Origin: Acidimicrobiia bacterium
GTDB lineage: Bacteria > Actinomycetota > Acidimicrobiia > Acidimicrobiales > SKKL01
Reading direction: 5' to 3'
Length of the DNA stretch: 61,828 bases
Assembly: GCA_016649895.1 (NCBI GenBank)
Contig: JAENWR010000007.1
Span: forward strand, 1 to 61,828
Shown: piece after piece, positions 8,575-16,885 of the stretch
Position numbering within the stretch: position 1 is the first letter of the stretch
Layout: each line of letters opens with the position of its first letter
Notes under the pieces: generated by a model
The model's input: only the letters and a program-made list of their open reading frames with translations
Told to the model about the DNA's origin: nothing
Databases searched by the model: none
Made by a program: the position numbers and the translations under genes

Positions 8575-8961
8575 TCAGACGCGGATGACCTCGAGCAGAT
8601 CGAGATCGGGGAAGTCGTCATCCTGCGTGACGACTGCGATGCCGAGCGATATTGCCGTCGCGGCGATCCACGAGTCGTTGACGGGCATTCGTTGCCGTGC
8701 GTCCCGCAGGACCACGCGCAGCCGCGCCCACGCAGCGGCCACCGCGTCATCTACCGGTACTGGATCGAGGCGCAGGGCGGCGGTCAAGGTGGCGAGCCGT
8801 CGATCGCGGGTGCTCACATCGGTCGCCGCGAGCACCCCCGCCCGGAGCTCGCCGATGGTGACGGCCGAGACCGCCAGCTCGCTCGGCAACCGACCGGCCA
8901 CGAGGGGGCGGTTCCCTTCGCGGGCGATGAAGACCGAGGTGTCGGCGAGGCCGCGACTCAC
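8575..8961 (-). CDS. VapC-type PIN-domain toxin ribonuclease
   Basis: A 128-residue PIN domain. The acidic residues are Asp7 in LADTSVFIA, Glu in VSAVTIGELRAGVLAA, and a C-terminal pair in NDSWIAATAISLG and VVTQDDDF. VapC enzymes cleave tRNA or rRNA in a Mg-dependent way. It starts with GTG at 8961, overlapping the antitoxin stop by 4 bp, the usual antitoxin-first order. It is not related in context to the preceding mannosidase. Confidence 0.9.
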   Translation of the reverse strand: MSRGLADTSVFIAREGNRPLVAGRLPSELAVSAVTIGELRAGVLAATDVSTRDRRLATLTAALRLDPVPVDDAVAAAWARLRVVLRDARQRMPVNDSWIAATAISLGIAVVTQDDDFPDLDLLEVIRV

Positions 8962-9212
8962 TCGAAGGCCAGGTCGTCGGTTGACTCATCGGAGAGCTCA
9001 CGCAGGTCAGCCGCCAACGCCGGATCGGCTTGGTGCGGGAGGACACTGGCGGCGAACTCCCTGGTGGGCATCCAGCGCGGCCTCCGGCCGACGGGCTCGA
9101 GTACGGCGACGGCTCGGCCATCGACAGTGATGGTGATGCTCTCGCCAGCTTCGACGCGGTCGAGCAGTCCGCGGGTGTGGTTCCTCAGCTCCCGTGACGC
9201 GACCTCAGCCAT
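8958..9212 (-). CDS. Phd/YefM-type antitoxin
   Basis: An 84-residue protein. Its N-terminal MAEVASRELRNHTRGLLDRVEAGE and ITVDGRAVAVLEPV strands match the Phd/YefM DNA-binding fold. An acidic C-terminal tail (ADLRELSDESTDDLAFE) would wrap the toxin. It should neutralise the adjacent PIN toxin and repress the operon. The minus strand carries TACGAT 6 nt before the ATG, a good leaderless promoter, embedded in the near-palindrome GCTACGATCGTCGC that could be its operator. Confidence 0.88.
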   Translation of the reverse strand: MAEVASRELRNHTRGLLDRVEAGESITITVDGRAVAVLEPVGRRPRWMPTREFAASVLPHQADPALAADLRELSDESTDDLAFE

Positions 9213-9244
9213 GCGACGATCGTAGCACCAGTGCGACGCTACCG

Positions 9245-11428
9245 TCAGCTGAAGGAACCGTCGGCGGACGGCGGGCGGCGGGTGATCTGGACGGGGCTGT
9301 CGACCGGAGGGGGAGCGGCCGCGTCCTCCGCGGTGCCGACCGGCTCGTCGGGCCCCACGTCGAGCTTGGCGCTGGGTGGGCGCTCGAGGAGCGCGTCACC
9401 GCGCAGATCGATCGTGCCCCACGTCGGGTCGAGCCCCGGTGAGCTGACGCGCACCTCGCCGATGCCGTCGTGGGGGGTGATGTCCCACAGGAGCGCAGGC
9501 CGCTCGCCGTGCCAGCGCACGCCGTAGGACACCAGTCCGATCGGCGTGGGGAGGTCGTGTACTTCGAACCCAGCGCCGAGCCACTCGTCGGGCAGCACCG
9601 CGCAGAGCACGAGCTCGACCGGCCCCTCCTCGGGCTCGACCACATGGGCGAACAGATCGAGCACCGCCTCGACCACCGCGGCCGCAGCCGCAGCCGACCA
9701 ACCGGGACCGGCGAGGCCCCCGAGCCTGGGGTGCACCAGCTCCGGCCAGGTGCGGGTGGGCCCGCCGGCGTCGACGAGCCACCGCAGCCGATCGAGAGCC
9801 GAACGCTCGCCGCGACGCAGCTCCACCTGGGCCAGCCGTGCCGTGCGCTCGGGCGACAGGCCGACGGCCCCTCGGCGTTGGACGACTGCGCCGTCGTGGA
9901 TGGCGGTGGCCCGGATGCGTTCGACGAGCACGGCCGCCGCGGTCGAACGGGGGGCGACGAGGCTCAGGGGGGCGATCAGGTCGAGGAGCGGCAGCGGGTC
10001 GGTGGCGGGGTTTCGCAGCACCTCGGTGACGAGGGCGGCGTCGACAGTGGAACGGAGGTCGCCGACTCGTCGCCGGATCTCGTCGGCCGCATCCAACTCG
10101 CCGATCCCCGCGAGCGTCGAGGCCGCTCCGAGCGCACCCGCCAGCTGCCACGCTGCGGCCACTGGCCCGAGCGGGGCGGCACCACGTCGACCGATTCGGC
10201 CCGTGCCCGGGCGGTGGTGCGCTCCGGCGGCGAGCGGTCCGGCCAGAGCCGCGGCGAGGATGGCATCGCGTCCCAGCGCCCAGTGGACGGCCGTCGCATG
10301 CAGCACGGCACCGGTGGCGGACGGTGAATCGTCGTCGCCCCCGAGCCGTCCACCCTGTTGCTGTCCCTGTTCGACGGTGGCGACGATGGCCGCCGCCTCG
10401 TCCCCGAGACCGCACCGGCCGAGCGCACCGACGAGCGCCACGGTCTCGCTGATGCCGTCGGTGGCCAGCGAACGTGCTGCCGATGCGAGGAGCACCTGGT
10501 TGCGCGCCGCACCGAAGGCTGCCGCCAGCCCGGGGTCGGGGATCTCGACACGGGTGCCACGACCAGAGTGCGAGGTCCAGCCGCGCGCCACGGCATCGGT
10601 CGGGGGCACCGCTGTGGGCATGGGCATGCTCTCGGAGGCTGCGACGGCACCGAGCGGGACGAGGACGCGGAGGGTCGCGGTGTAGGCGAGCGGGAACACC
10701 ATGGCCGCCTGCGCGAGCCCGTCGGGACAGGTGACCGAGCCCTCTCGCGCCGACCCGGCATGACCACCGGTGACCACGACGGCGACATCACCCTCGGCGT
10801 AGGTCGACATGGCCAGGTGGGCGGGTACCTTCGGGAGCCACATCGCCAGGCGTCCGTCGACGACCACCCGCGCCGTGGCGGGTTCCGGCCCCTCCTCGAC
10901 CACGATCGACCCGACGGCCGATGCACCTTCGACACCGTATGGACGGACGGCCAACGCCACCGCCACCGGCACCCGGCTTCCGTTCTCGATCTCGATGGCG
11001 AGCACATCACCCGCCGAAGCGTCGTGGAACGCCCACACCCTCTCGATGACGTCACCACCCGGCACCCGCATCGACGTCTCGACCACGGGTGCGTCGCCGA
11101 GCAGCGCCTGGCGCACCGCCACCTCCCTCGACGGGAGGTGCCAGCGGTCGTCGGCACCGATCCACCAGTCGAGCGACCAGCCCCCGGGCCACGGCGTGAC
11201 GAGGCCACGGGGGTCGACCGTGGCGACCAGGTCGGACTCGAGGGTGCCGACCGGCGCACAGTCGCGATTGGCAGCGTTCAACACCGGGCCGGTACCCGGC
11301 GACGGGGTGAACGAGGGGCTCGACAGGTCGGTCTGGCGCTCGAGCCAGTAGGGCAACACCCAGTGGCCGACCCGTTCGGCGAGGGCGCGGGTACGCGTAT
11401 CGACGCGGGACGCAGTGGAGGGGGGCAT
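9245..11428 (-). CDS. Large glycosidase-like protein, function unassigned
   Basis: A 727-residue soluble protein without signal peptide. The first 280 residues look like a beta-sandwich (DPRGLVTPWPGGWSLDWWIGADDRWHLPSREVAVRQ region, then VWAFHDAS, IEIENGS). The rest is alpha-helical with repeated Ala-rich helices (ARNQVLLASAARSLATDGISETVALVGALGRCGL), as in six-hairpin (alpha/alpha)6 glycosidases and glycogen-debranching-like proteins. An acidic patch TWPELVHPRLGGLAGPGW near residue 590 resembles the end of such barrels. I cannot identify catalytic acids. It lies near GH38 but on the opposite strand. A sugar-processing role is only a suggestion. Confidence 0.6.
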   Translation of the reverse strand: MPPSTASRVDTRTRALAERVGHWVLPYWLERQTDLSSPSFTPSPGTGPVLNAANRDCAPVGTLESDLVATVDPRGLVTPWPGGWSLDWWIGADDRWHLPSREVAVRQALLGDAPVVETSMRVPGGDVIERVWAFHDASAGDVLAIEIENGSRVPVAVALAVRPYGVEGASAVGSIVVEEGPEPATARVVVDGRLAMWLPKVPAHLAMSTYAEGDVAVVVTGGHAGSAREGSVTCPDGLAQAAMVFPLAYTATLRVLVPLGAVAASESMPMPTAVPPTDAVARGWTSHSGRGTRVEIPDPGLAAAFGAARNQVLLASAARSLATDGISETVALVGALGRCGLGDEAAAIVATVEQGQQQGGRLGGDDDSPSATGAVLHATAVHWALGRDAILAAALAGPLAAGAHHRPGTGRIGRRGAAPLGPVAAAWQLAGALGAASTLAGIGELDAADEIRRRVGDLRSTVDAALVTEVLRNPATDPLPLLDLIAPLSLVAPRSTAAAVLVERIRATAIHDGAVVQRRGAVGLSPERTARLAQVELRRGERSALDRLRWLVDAGGPTRTWPELVHPRLGGLAGPGWSAAAAAAVVEAVLDLFAHVVEPEEGPVELVLCAVLPDEWLGAGFEVHDLPTPIGLVSYGVRWHGERPALLWDITPHDGIGEVRVSSPGLDPTWGTIDLRGDALLERPPSAKLDVGPDEPVGTAEDAAAPPPVDSPVQITRRPPSADGSFS

Positions 11429-11497
11429 GCGACCGGCGATGCTACCGACGGCGCTCCACCAGCCCGAATCGGCGAGGTTGGCGCGTGGGCCGGGCTG

Positions 11498-12508
11498 TCA
11501 GGTGCCGCCGAGCCCGTAGAGCTCGGGGCGGCTGCTGCGAGCGAGGAGCCCCTGGTAGGCGTCGACGGCCGAGCACCGCCCGGCGCATACCGCGGCCACG
11601 CCCTGGGCGATCGGCATCTCGATGCCGTGCTGGGCGGCCAGCTCGACGGCCACCGGTGCCGCCTTCACCCCCTCGGCCACCATCTTCATGTCGGCGACTA
11701 TGTCGCCGATGTCGCGCCCGGAACCGAGCTGCTCGCCCACGTGGCGGTTGCGGCTCTGGGGGCTGATGCACGTGGCGACGAGGTCGCCCATCCCGGCGAG
11801 CCCGGCGAACGTCATCGGTTCGCCACCCATGGCTACGCCGAGCCGGGCCATCTCGGCCAGGCCCCGCGTGATGAGCGCCGCCCGAGCGTTGTCGCCGGCG
11901 CCCAGACCGTCGGCGATTCCCGAGGCGATGGCGATCACGTTCTTCAGCGCACCACCCACCTCGGCGCCCACGACATCGGTGTTCGTGTACACCCGGAACT
12001 GTCCGCCAGCGAACACCGCCTGCAGCGACTCGGCGATGGCGGGATCGGCCATCGCGATCACCGAGGCGGCGGCGTGGCCGGCGAGGATCTCCCTCGCGAG
12101 GTTCGGTCCGGTGAGGACCCCGACCGGGTGGCCGGGAAGCACCTCATCGATGATCTCGGTCATCCGCCGCCGGCTCCCCTGCTCGAACCCCTTCGTGAGG
12201 CTGATGATGGGCACCCCCGGTCGGAGGTGATCGGCGGCGTAGCGGAGGGTGTCGCCGAACCCGTGGGACGGCACGGCCATCGCCACCACATCGGCCAAAC
12301 CGACCGCCTCGGCGATGTCGGAGGTGGCGCGCAGCTCCGGGTTCAGCTCGAAGCCCGGCAGGTAGCGCTGGTTGCCGCGTCCCGCCTCGATGTCGGCGGC
12401 GAGCGCCGCGTCTCGCGCCCACAGCACCGTGGGCGCGTTCGCCGTCGCAAGGTGCGCCACGGTCGTCCCCCAGGAGCCTGCCCCGATCACGGCAACCCGG
12501 ATGTCCAT
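11498..12508 (-). CDS. gpsA: Glycerol-3-phosphate dehydrogenase [NAD(P)+]
   Basis: A 336-residue GpsA, which reduces dihydroxyacetone phosphate to sn-glycerol 3-phosphate for phospholipid synthesis. The Rossmann motif is VIGAGSWGTTVA (residues 8-19). SLTKGF, LTGPNLAREI, and the catalytic lysine region VGGALKNVIAIASGIADGLG are all present. AGMGDLVATC and NRHVGEQLGSG complete the family pattern. It is divergent from cofC with 24 bp between start codons and shares the overlapping promoter at 12515-12524. Confidence 0.96.
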   Translation of the reverse strand: MDIRVAVIGAGSWGTTVAHLATANAPTVLWARDAALAADIEAGRGNQRYLPGFELNPELRATSDIAEAVGLADVVAMAVPSHGFGDTLRYAADHLRPGVPIISLTKGFEQGSRRRMTEIIDEVLPGHPVGVLTGPNLAREILAGHAAASVIAMADPAIAESLQAVFAGGQFRVYTNTDVVGAEVGGALKNVIAIASGIADGLGAGDNARAALITRGLAEMARLGVAMGGEPMTFAGLAGMGDLVATCISPQSRNRHVGEQLGSGRDIGDIVADMKMVAEGVKAAPVAVELAAQHGIEMPIAQGVAAVCAGRCSAVDAYQGLLARSSRPELYGLGGT

Positions 12509-12514
12509 GCGGCG

Positions 12515-12524
12515 ACACTACGCT
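12515..12524. promoter_or_regulatory. Bidirectional promoter of gpsA and cofC with shared TA
   Basis: ACACTACGCT reads TACGCT toward cofC (8 nt before its ATG at 12533) and TAGTGT toward gpsA (6 nt before its ATG at 12508). The two -10 hexamers overlap at positions 12519-12520. It differs from the mannosidase promoter decamer at only two positions. Confidence 0.6.
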
Positions 12525-12532
12525 CGGGACGG

Positions 12533-13111
12533 ATGAGCACGCAGACGGGGGTACTCGTACCGGTGAAGTCGTTCACCGAGGCGAAGGTCCGACTCGCCCC
12601 CGCACTCGACCAGAGTGCCCGCGCCGCACTTGCCCGCCACATGGCGGCCGTGGTGGTGGCAGCCGCCGCGCCCCTTCCGGTGGCGGTCGTGTGCGATCAC
12701 GACGACGTGGCCGAATGGGCACGTTCGCTCGGGGCCGAGGTCTTCTGGCGCCCCGAGCGTGGGCTGAACGGCGCGGTGGCCGACGGTCTCGAGCGCTACG
12801 GCGCCCGCGGGTTCGAGCGGGTCATCGTCGCCCACGCCGACCTCCCCCTCGCCGACCACCTCGGCTGGGTGGGCGAGTTCGACGGCGTCACGCTGGTGCC
12901 CGATCGTCGCGACGACGGCACCAACGTCATCTGCGTCCCCACCGGGGTGGGCTTCCGCTTCTCCTATGGCGCAGCCTCGTTCCGGCGTCACGTCGCCGAG
13001 GCCGAGCGGCTCGAGCTGTCGTACCGCGTCGTGCGCGAGGAACGCCTCGGGTGGGACGTCGACACCCCCGCCGACCTCGAGCTGCCGGCCGCACTCGTAC
13101 CCCGGACATGA
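12533..13111 (+). CDS. cofC: 2-phospho-L-lactate (phosphoenolpyruvate) guanylyltransferase
   Basis: A 192-residue nucleotidyltransferase of coenzyme F420 synthesis, which activates phospholactate or PEP with GTP. It starts TGVLVPVKSFTEAKVRLAPAL, the CofC form of the G-x-K-TRL signature. It continues with VVCDHDD, the LNGAVADGL helix, VIVAHADLPLA (metal-binding Asp) and a C-terminal GWDVDTPADLE, all typical. F420 genes fit an actinobacterium. No fbiA, fbiB or fbiC is in the window. The stop overlaps the next gene by ATGA, suggesting an operon with the PIG-L deacetylase and the 84-residue protein. Confidence 0.93.
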   Translation: MSTQTGVLVPVKSFTEAKVRLAPALDQSARAALARHMAAVVVAAAAPLPVAVVCDHDDVAEWARSLGAEVFWRPERGLNGAVADGLERYGARGFERVIVAHADLPLADHLGWVGEFDGVTLVPDRRDDGTNVICVPTGVGFRFSYGAASFRRHVAEAERLELSYRVVREERLGWDVDTPADLELPAALVPRT

Positions 13112-13836
13112 GCCACCCGCCCGTCACCACCCCGCGCCGGGCGCTGGCCATCGCCGCGCACCCCGACGATGTCGAGTTCAACTGCGGCGCCACCCTCGCC
13201 AAGTGGGCGGCCGCCGGGTGCGAGGTGAGCCACCTCATCTGCACCGACGGTTCGAAGGGTTCGTGGGAGCCCGAGGGCGACCTGCCCGCGCTCGTCGCGC
13301 TGCGTCAGACCGAACAGCGCGCCGCGGCACGAGCGCTCGGTGCCACCGGCGAGGTGGTGTTCCTCGACTGGGCCGACGGTGAGCTCGAGGCCGGGCTCGA
13401 GCAGAGGTCGCAGGTGGCGCAGTGGATCCGCCGGCTCCGCCCCGACATCGTGCTCGGGCACGACCCCTGGAAGCGCTACCGCCTGCACCCCGATCACCGT
13501 GCTGCGGGCTTCCTCGCCGTCGACGGCGTGGTCGCTGCGCGCGACCCGCACTTCTTCCCCGAGCACGATGTGGCCCACCACCGCCCCTCCGAGCTGTGGC
13601 TGTTCGAGGCCGACGAGCCCGACCACGTCGAAGAGGTCACCGGGTTCGGCGCCACCAAGGTGGCCGCGCTCGAGGAGCACGTCAGCCAGTTCCGCACCAC
13701 GATGTACATCGACCCCGACGACGACGGCGCCCAGCGGGCTGCGTTCCGCGACCGCACGCTGTCGGGGCTGGCCGAGTGCGGAGAGCCCGCCGGCTTCGCT
13801 CAGGGCGAGGCCTTCAAGCGCATCGAGCCGCTGTGA
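13108..13836 (+). CDS. PIG-L (LmbE-like) zinc deacetylase
   Basis: A 242-residue deacetylase. The zinc site begins with AIAAHPDDVEF (His18, Asp20, Asp21). LICTDGSKG and a second histidine motif, YRLHPDHRAAG, complete it. This superfamily removes acetyl groups from N-acetylglucosaminyl substrates and includes MshB and Mca of mycothiol metabolism. An Mca- or MshB-like role is plausible in an actinobacterium but cannot be assigned from motifs alone. Start and stop overlap the neighbours by 4 bp (ATGA and GTGA), so cofC, this gene and the next are coupled. Confidence 0.88.
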   Translation: MSHPPVTTPRRALAIAAHPDDVEFNCGATLAKWAAAGCEVSHLICTDGSKGSWEPEGDLPALVALRQTEQRAAARALGATGEVVFLDWADGELEAGLEQRSQVAQWIRRLRPDIVLGHDPWKRYRLHPDHRAAGFLAVDGVVAARDPHFFPEHDVAHHRPSELWLFEADEPDHVEEVTGFGATKVAALEEHVSQFRTTMYIDPDDDGAQRAAFRDRTLSGLAECGEPAGFAQGEAFKRIEPL

Positions 13837-14087
13837 CCGGGTTCGACGCCGGCGGCGACATCGGCGATGGCCGCTACGACGTCTTCGTCATCGACGCCGT
13901 CGAGGTCGACACCGACCCCGATGTCGATCGGATGCAGGTCAGCCTCACGATCCTCGCCGGCGAGCAGAAGGGCCAGGTCGTCGAACTGACCGCCCAGGGA
14001 TTGGGGCGCTCCGAGGTCGACCTGATCGGCATGCCGGGCACCCTGGTCGTGACCGACGGCGCCCCGAGCCTCACCATCGACGACTGA
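13833..14087 (+). CDS. Small acidic protein of unknown function
   Basis: An 84-residue protein of predicted beta-structure with high Asp content (DVFVIDAVEVDTDPDVDRM, VSLTILAGEQKGQVVEL, GTLVVTDGAPSLTIDD). It resembles an OB-like or SH3-like barrel but matches no family I know. It begins with GTG at 13833, inside the deacetylase stop (GTGA), so it is probably translated as the third gene of the cofC operon. Confidence 0.7.
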   Translation: MTGFDAGGDIGDGRYDVFVIDAVEVDTDPDVDRMQVSLTILAGEQKGQVVELTAQGLGRSEVDLIGMPGTLVVTDGAPSLTIDD

Positions 14088-14202
14088 GCGGCGAGCGCCC
14101 GGCGGAGCCGTCGTGAACGGGCGATGAACGGTGGTGGAGCATCCGCGCGCGGCCGTGACCGCTGGGGTTGGATGGTCGGGTCGCTACTCCGTGAGGTTGC
14201 CC

Positions 14203-15591
14203 GTGACTGATGTCCTCCCCCGCTCGTCGGCCACGCTCGATGAGGAGGTGATCGCTCCCACCCGCACCTGCGTCGTCCTCGACACCTCGGCGCTCATCGC
14301 CGATCCGGAGTGCCTGTTCAGCTTCCCCGATGCCGACGCGGTGATCCCCCTCGTCGTGATCGAGGAGCTCGATCAGCACAAGACCCGGCTCGACGACGTG
14401 GGGCGTGCCGCCCGCTCGGTCATCCGCACCATCGAGGACCTGCGCGTCGGCAACGGCGGCGACATCCGCCAGGCGGTCGCGGTACCCGGCGGTGGCACGG
14501 TGCGCATCGAGACGAACGGGCTGCACCTCGATCAGGTGGCCGCCCATGGTCTGGACCCCGACAAGCCCGACAACCGCCTCCTCGCCGCCGCCCTCGGGCA
14601 GGCCGAGCACCGGACCGTGCGGGTCGTCTCGAACGATGCGGCCCTGCGGATCAAGGCGGCCCAGCTCGGACTCGTCGCCGAGGAGCACCACCGACTGATG
14701 GGCCGCTCCGACCAGGATCGATCCGTCGGTTGGGTCACCGCCGAGGTGAGCAGCGAGGTCATCGACGACGTGTTCGGCTCGCCCCACGGGGTCGAGATCG
14801 ACGACCTCGACGACTCCGGCTCGATGCTCGGCGACGCCATCGGCACCAACGAGTTCGCCGTGCTGCGCTCCGGCAGCCAGTCGGTTCTGGTGCGCCGCCA
14901 GTCGGATCGGCTGGTCGGCCTCACCCGCTCGGTCGAGGCCTGGGGGCTGCGGCCCCGCTCGAAGGAGCAGCAGTTCGCGCTCGACCTCCTGCTCGACCCC
15001 GAGGTGCGGGTGGTGGCGCTCGATGGCATCGCCGGCACCGGCAAGACGCTGCTCGCCCTCGCGGCGGGCCTCGAGCAGGTGATGGAGCGCAACCTCTACG
15101 ACAAGGTGGCCGTGTACCGCCCGGTCGTGCCGGTGGGTCGCGCCGAGCTCGGCTACCTCCCGGGTGGCCTCGAGGAGAAGCTCGACCCGTGGATGACCGC
15201 GGTCACCGACGCGCTGGTCGCGCTCACCGAGCGACGCAGCCACGCCGACGCCCGCACCCTGCTCGAGGAGATGACCGAGCGCGACAAGCTGTCGCTCGAA
15301 GCGGTCACCTACCTGCGTGGCCGCTCGTTGCAGGGCACCTACGTGCTGGTCGACGAGGCCCAGAACCTCGAGCCACCCACGCTCAAGACGATCTTGACCC
15401 GGGTCAGCGAGGGCACCAAGGTCGTGTTCACCGGCGACACCAGCCAGATCGACGCGCCCTACCTGTCGGAGCGCAACAACGCCATCGCCGTACTGATCGA
15501 TGCCTTCCACGGCGAGGACGTGTTCGGCCACGTGCGTCTGTCGCACTGCGAACGCAGCCAAGTGGCCAACCTCGCTGCACTCCGCCTGTAG
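14203..15591 (+). CDS. phoH2: PIN-PhoH fusion (PhoH2-type RNA helicase/nuclease)
   Basis: About 462 residues. An N-terminal PIN domain (VVLDTSALIADPE, PLVVIEELDQHK, PDNRLLAAAL) is fused to a C-terminal PhoH ATPase with Walker A GIAGTGKTLLAL and the strands VYRPVVPVG, LGYLPG, YVLVDEAQNL (Walker B), FTGDTSQID. PhoH2 proteins couple ATP-driven RNA unwinding to PIN-type cleavage. In mycobacteria they are paired with a short antitoxin gene phoAT; none is apparent here. I chose the GTG at 14203, preceded by GTGAGG at 6 nt; an ATG at 14131 would add 24 residues. Confidence 0.93.
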   Translation: MTDVLPRSSATLDEEVIAPTRTCVVLDTSALIADPECLFSFPDADAVIPLVVIEELDQHKTRLDDVGRAARSVIRTIEDLRVGNGGDIRQAVAVPGGGTVRIETNGLHLDQVAAHGLDPDKPDNRLLAAALGQAEHRTVRVVSNDAALRIKAAQLGLVAEEHHRLMGRSDQDRSVGWVTAEVSSEVIDDVFGSPHGVEIDDLDDSGSMLGDAIGTNEFAVLRSGSQSVLVRRQSDRLVGLTRSVEAWGLRPRSKEQQFALDLLLDPEVRVVALDGIAGTGKTLLALAAGLEQVMERNLYDKVAVYRPVVPVGRAELGYLPGGLEEKLDPWMTAVTDALVALTERRSHADARTLLEEMTERDKLSLEAVTYLRGRSLQGTYVLVDEAQNLEPPTLKTILTRVSEGTKVVFTGDTSQIDAPYLSERNNAIAVLIDAFHGEDVFGHVRLSHCERSQVANLAALRL

Positions 15592-15630
15592 CTCAGCGCG
15601 CGGGGCAGGCCTGTGATCTGACCGACAGCG

Positions 15631-16122
15631 TCAGCTGTCCCCGGGGTCCTTCGACTCCTCGGTCCACCCCAGGCCGGCGTCCTCGTGGGCAACGCTCAAC
15701 TTGACCCATCGGGTGCCCGGTGGAGCGTCGTTGAGCCCGACCCGGTCGTAGATGCCCATCTGGACCACGAGCTCATCGCGCCGGACGCGCACCAACGTGG
15801 CCTGCGTGCTCGGACGTGACGTGGTGTCCATCGCCTCGACGACCTCCACCACCCAGCCGGCACGACCCAGCGCCGTCTCGAGGTGCCTGACGACCGCCTC
15901 TTGATCCCCGTCGGCGCGACCAGTGGCGGTGGCGTACTGAGTGGACTTGGACCTGGTGACGTCGGGTTCGTCGGTCACGTCGAGGCCGAGATCGTCCACC
16001 AGCACCCGGGCCGCCTCGAGGGCCGCCTCCGGCGACGGCGCCTGCGAACACCCGAGGAGAAGCACGGCCGCTGCCAGGATTCCCGCTACCCGCACGCGGA
16101 TCCCGGGCAGCCGAGGCGTCAC
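15631..16122 (-). CDS. Lipoprotein of unknown function
   Basis: A 163-residue protein with a basic N-terminus, a hydrophobic stretch VAGILAAAVLLLG and a lipobox LLLGC at residue 25, so it should be exported and lipidated. The mature part is a mixed alpha/beta domain (EAALEAARVLVDDLGLD, VVRHLETALGRAGWVVEVVEA, TLVRVRRDELVVQMG). I recognise no family. It converges on phoH2 and starts with GTG. Confidence 0.7.
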   Translation of the reverse strand: MTPRLPGIRVRVAGILAAAVLLLGCSQAPSPEAALEAARVLVDDLGLDVTDEPDVTRSKSTQYATATGRADGDQEAVVRHLETALGRAGWVVEVVEAMDTTSRPSTQATLVRVRRDELVVQMGIYDRVGLNDAPPGTRWVKLSVAHEDAGLGWTEESKDPGDS

Positions 16123-16144
16123 TGGTGTCCCTGGCGGTGCATCG

Positions 16145-16564
16145 TCACACTCGCAGCTCCACGATCTCCGCCCTGAGCCCCAGGCGGTGACGCGGCGGCC
16201 ACCCCCGGTCGGTGGTGATCAGTAGGTCGGCGTCGACGACCGCAGCGGTCGCGATCACCAGTGCATCGGGCAGCTTGAGCGACCGATGCCGAGCGCGGAG
16301 CCGCGCCGCCACCGTTGCGATCCGATCATCGAGGTCGACGATCTCGATCGGGACCCGGTCGAGTAGTTCACGGACGACCGCCACAGCGTCGTCCCCCGAT
16401 CGGCTCGGCCCGACGAGCACTTCCGCCAAGGCGGATACAGGGATGCTGAGCCGGTGGCGACCGACGATGGCGTCACCCAGGGCAGCACGCGCGCTGTCGT
16501 GATGCGCATCGTTGGAATCGAGGAACCCGATCACGACCCCCGCATCGACGACGATCAGTCCCAT
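16145..16564 (-). CDS. PIN-domain toxin (VapC-like)
   Basis: A 139-residue PIN domain. MGLIVVDAGVVIGFLDSND supplies the first Asp (Asp7). IPVSALAEVLVGP gives the conserved Glu. LPDALVIATAAVVDADLLITTDRGW holds the C-terminal acidic pair. It overlaps the AbrB-type antitoxin gene by 10 bp, in the standard antitoxin-toxin order. Confidence 0.88.
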   Translation of the reverse strand: MGLIVVDAGVVIGFLDSNDAHHDSARAALGDAIVGRHRLSIPVSALAEVLVGPSRSGDDAVAVVRELLDRVPIEIVDLDDRIATVAARLRARHRSLKLPDALVIATAAVVDADLLITTDRGWPPRHRLGLRAEIVELRV

Positions 16565-16800
16565 TCGTCGCGGAGATGCGATAGCTCGTCGGGCTGATAG
16601 GCACCTGTCAGGGCTCCGGCCATCTCTGCCAGGACGTCGGATTCCCGCTCGATCACGATGCGACCCGGACCATCGGCGCGAGCGACCACCCGCTCGCCCG
16701 GTACGACACCTGCTGCGCGCAGCGCGTCGACCGGGATGGTGATCTGGTTCTTCGAGCTGACGGTGCTGCTCCCTCGTCGGCGCTTCCTTACCTCTGTCAT
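16555..16800 (-). CDS. AbrB/MazE-type antitoxin (swapped-hairpin DNA-binding)
   Basis: An 81-residue protein. STVSSKNQITIPVDALRAAGVVPGERVVARADGPGRIVIE is the AbrB/SpoVT swapped-hairpin fold. It is followed by an acidic toxin-binding tail (EMAGALTGAYQPDELSHLRDEWD). I take the ATG at 16800 as the start; the longer reading to 16845 adds residues without family support. It should inhibit the PIN toxin downstream and autoregulate the pair. Confidence 0.86.
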   Translation of the reverse strand: MTEVRKRRRGSSTVSSKNQITIPVDALRAAGVVPGERVVARADGPGRIVIERESDVLAEMAGALTGAYQPDELSHLRDEWD

Positions 16801-16810
16801 GAAAGTAAGG
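16786..16810. promoter_or_regulatory. Inverted repeat at the start of the AbrB-type antitoxin gene
   Basis: CCTTAC (16786-16791) and GTAAGG (16805-16810) form an inverted repeat with a 13-nt spacer, centred on the antitoxin start codon. Such dyads over the first gene of a toxin-antitoxin pair commonly serve as the autoregulatory operator. Function here is inferred from position only. Confidence 0.45.
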
Positions 16811-16885
16811 GTAGCCGTACAACGCCCCTGCACCGCCAGCACCATCCCCCACGGTGGCGCCCAGCGGCCATAGCGTTTGTGACAG

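Noticed and set aside
10358..13111. 917-codon plus-strand frame across the glycosidase-like gene and gpsA
   Set aside because: Only the last 192 codons (cofC) are a real gene; the rest is antisense to 9245-11428 and gpsA and carries no family motif.
14071..15561. Minus-strand frame opposite phoH2
   Set aside because: PIN and PhoH motifs are on the plus strand; the reverse frame is a codon-bias artefact.
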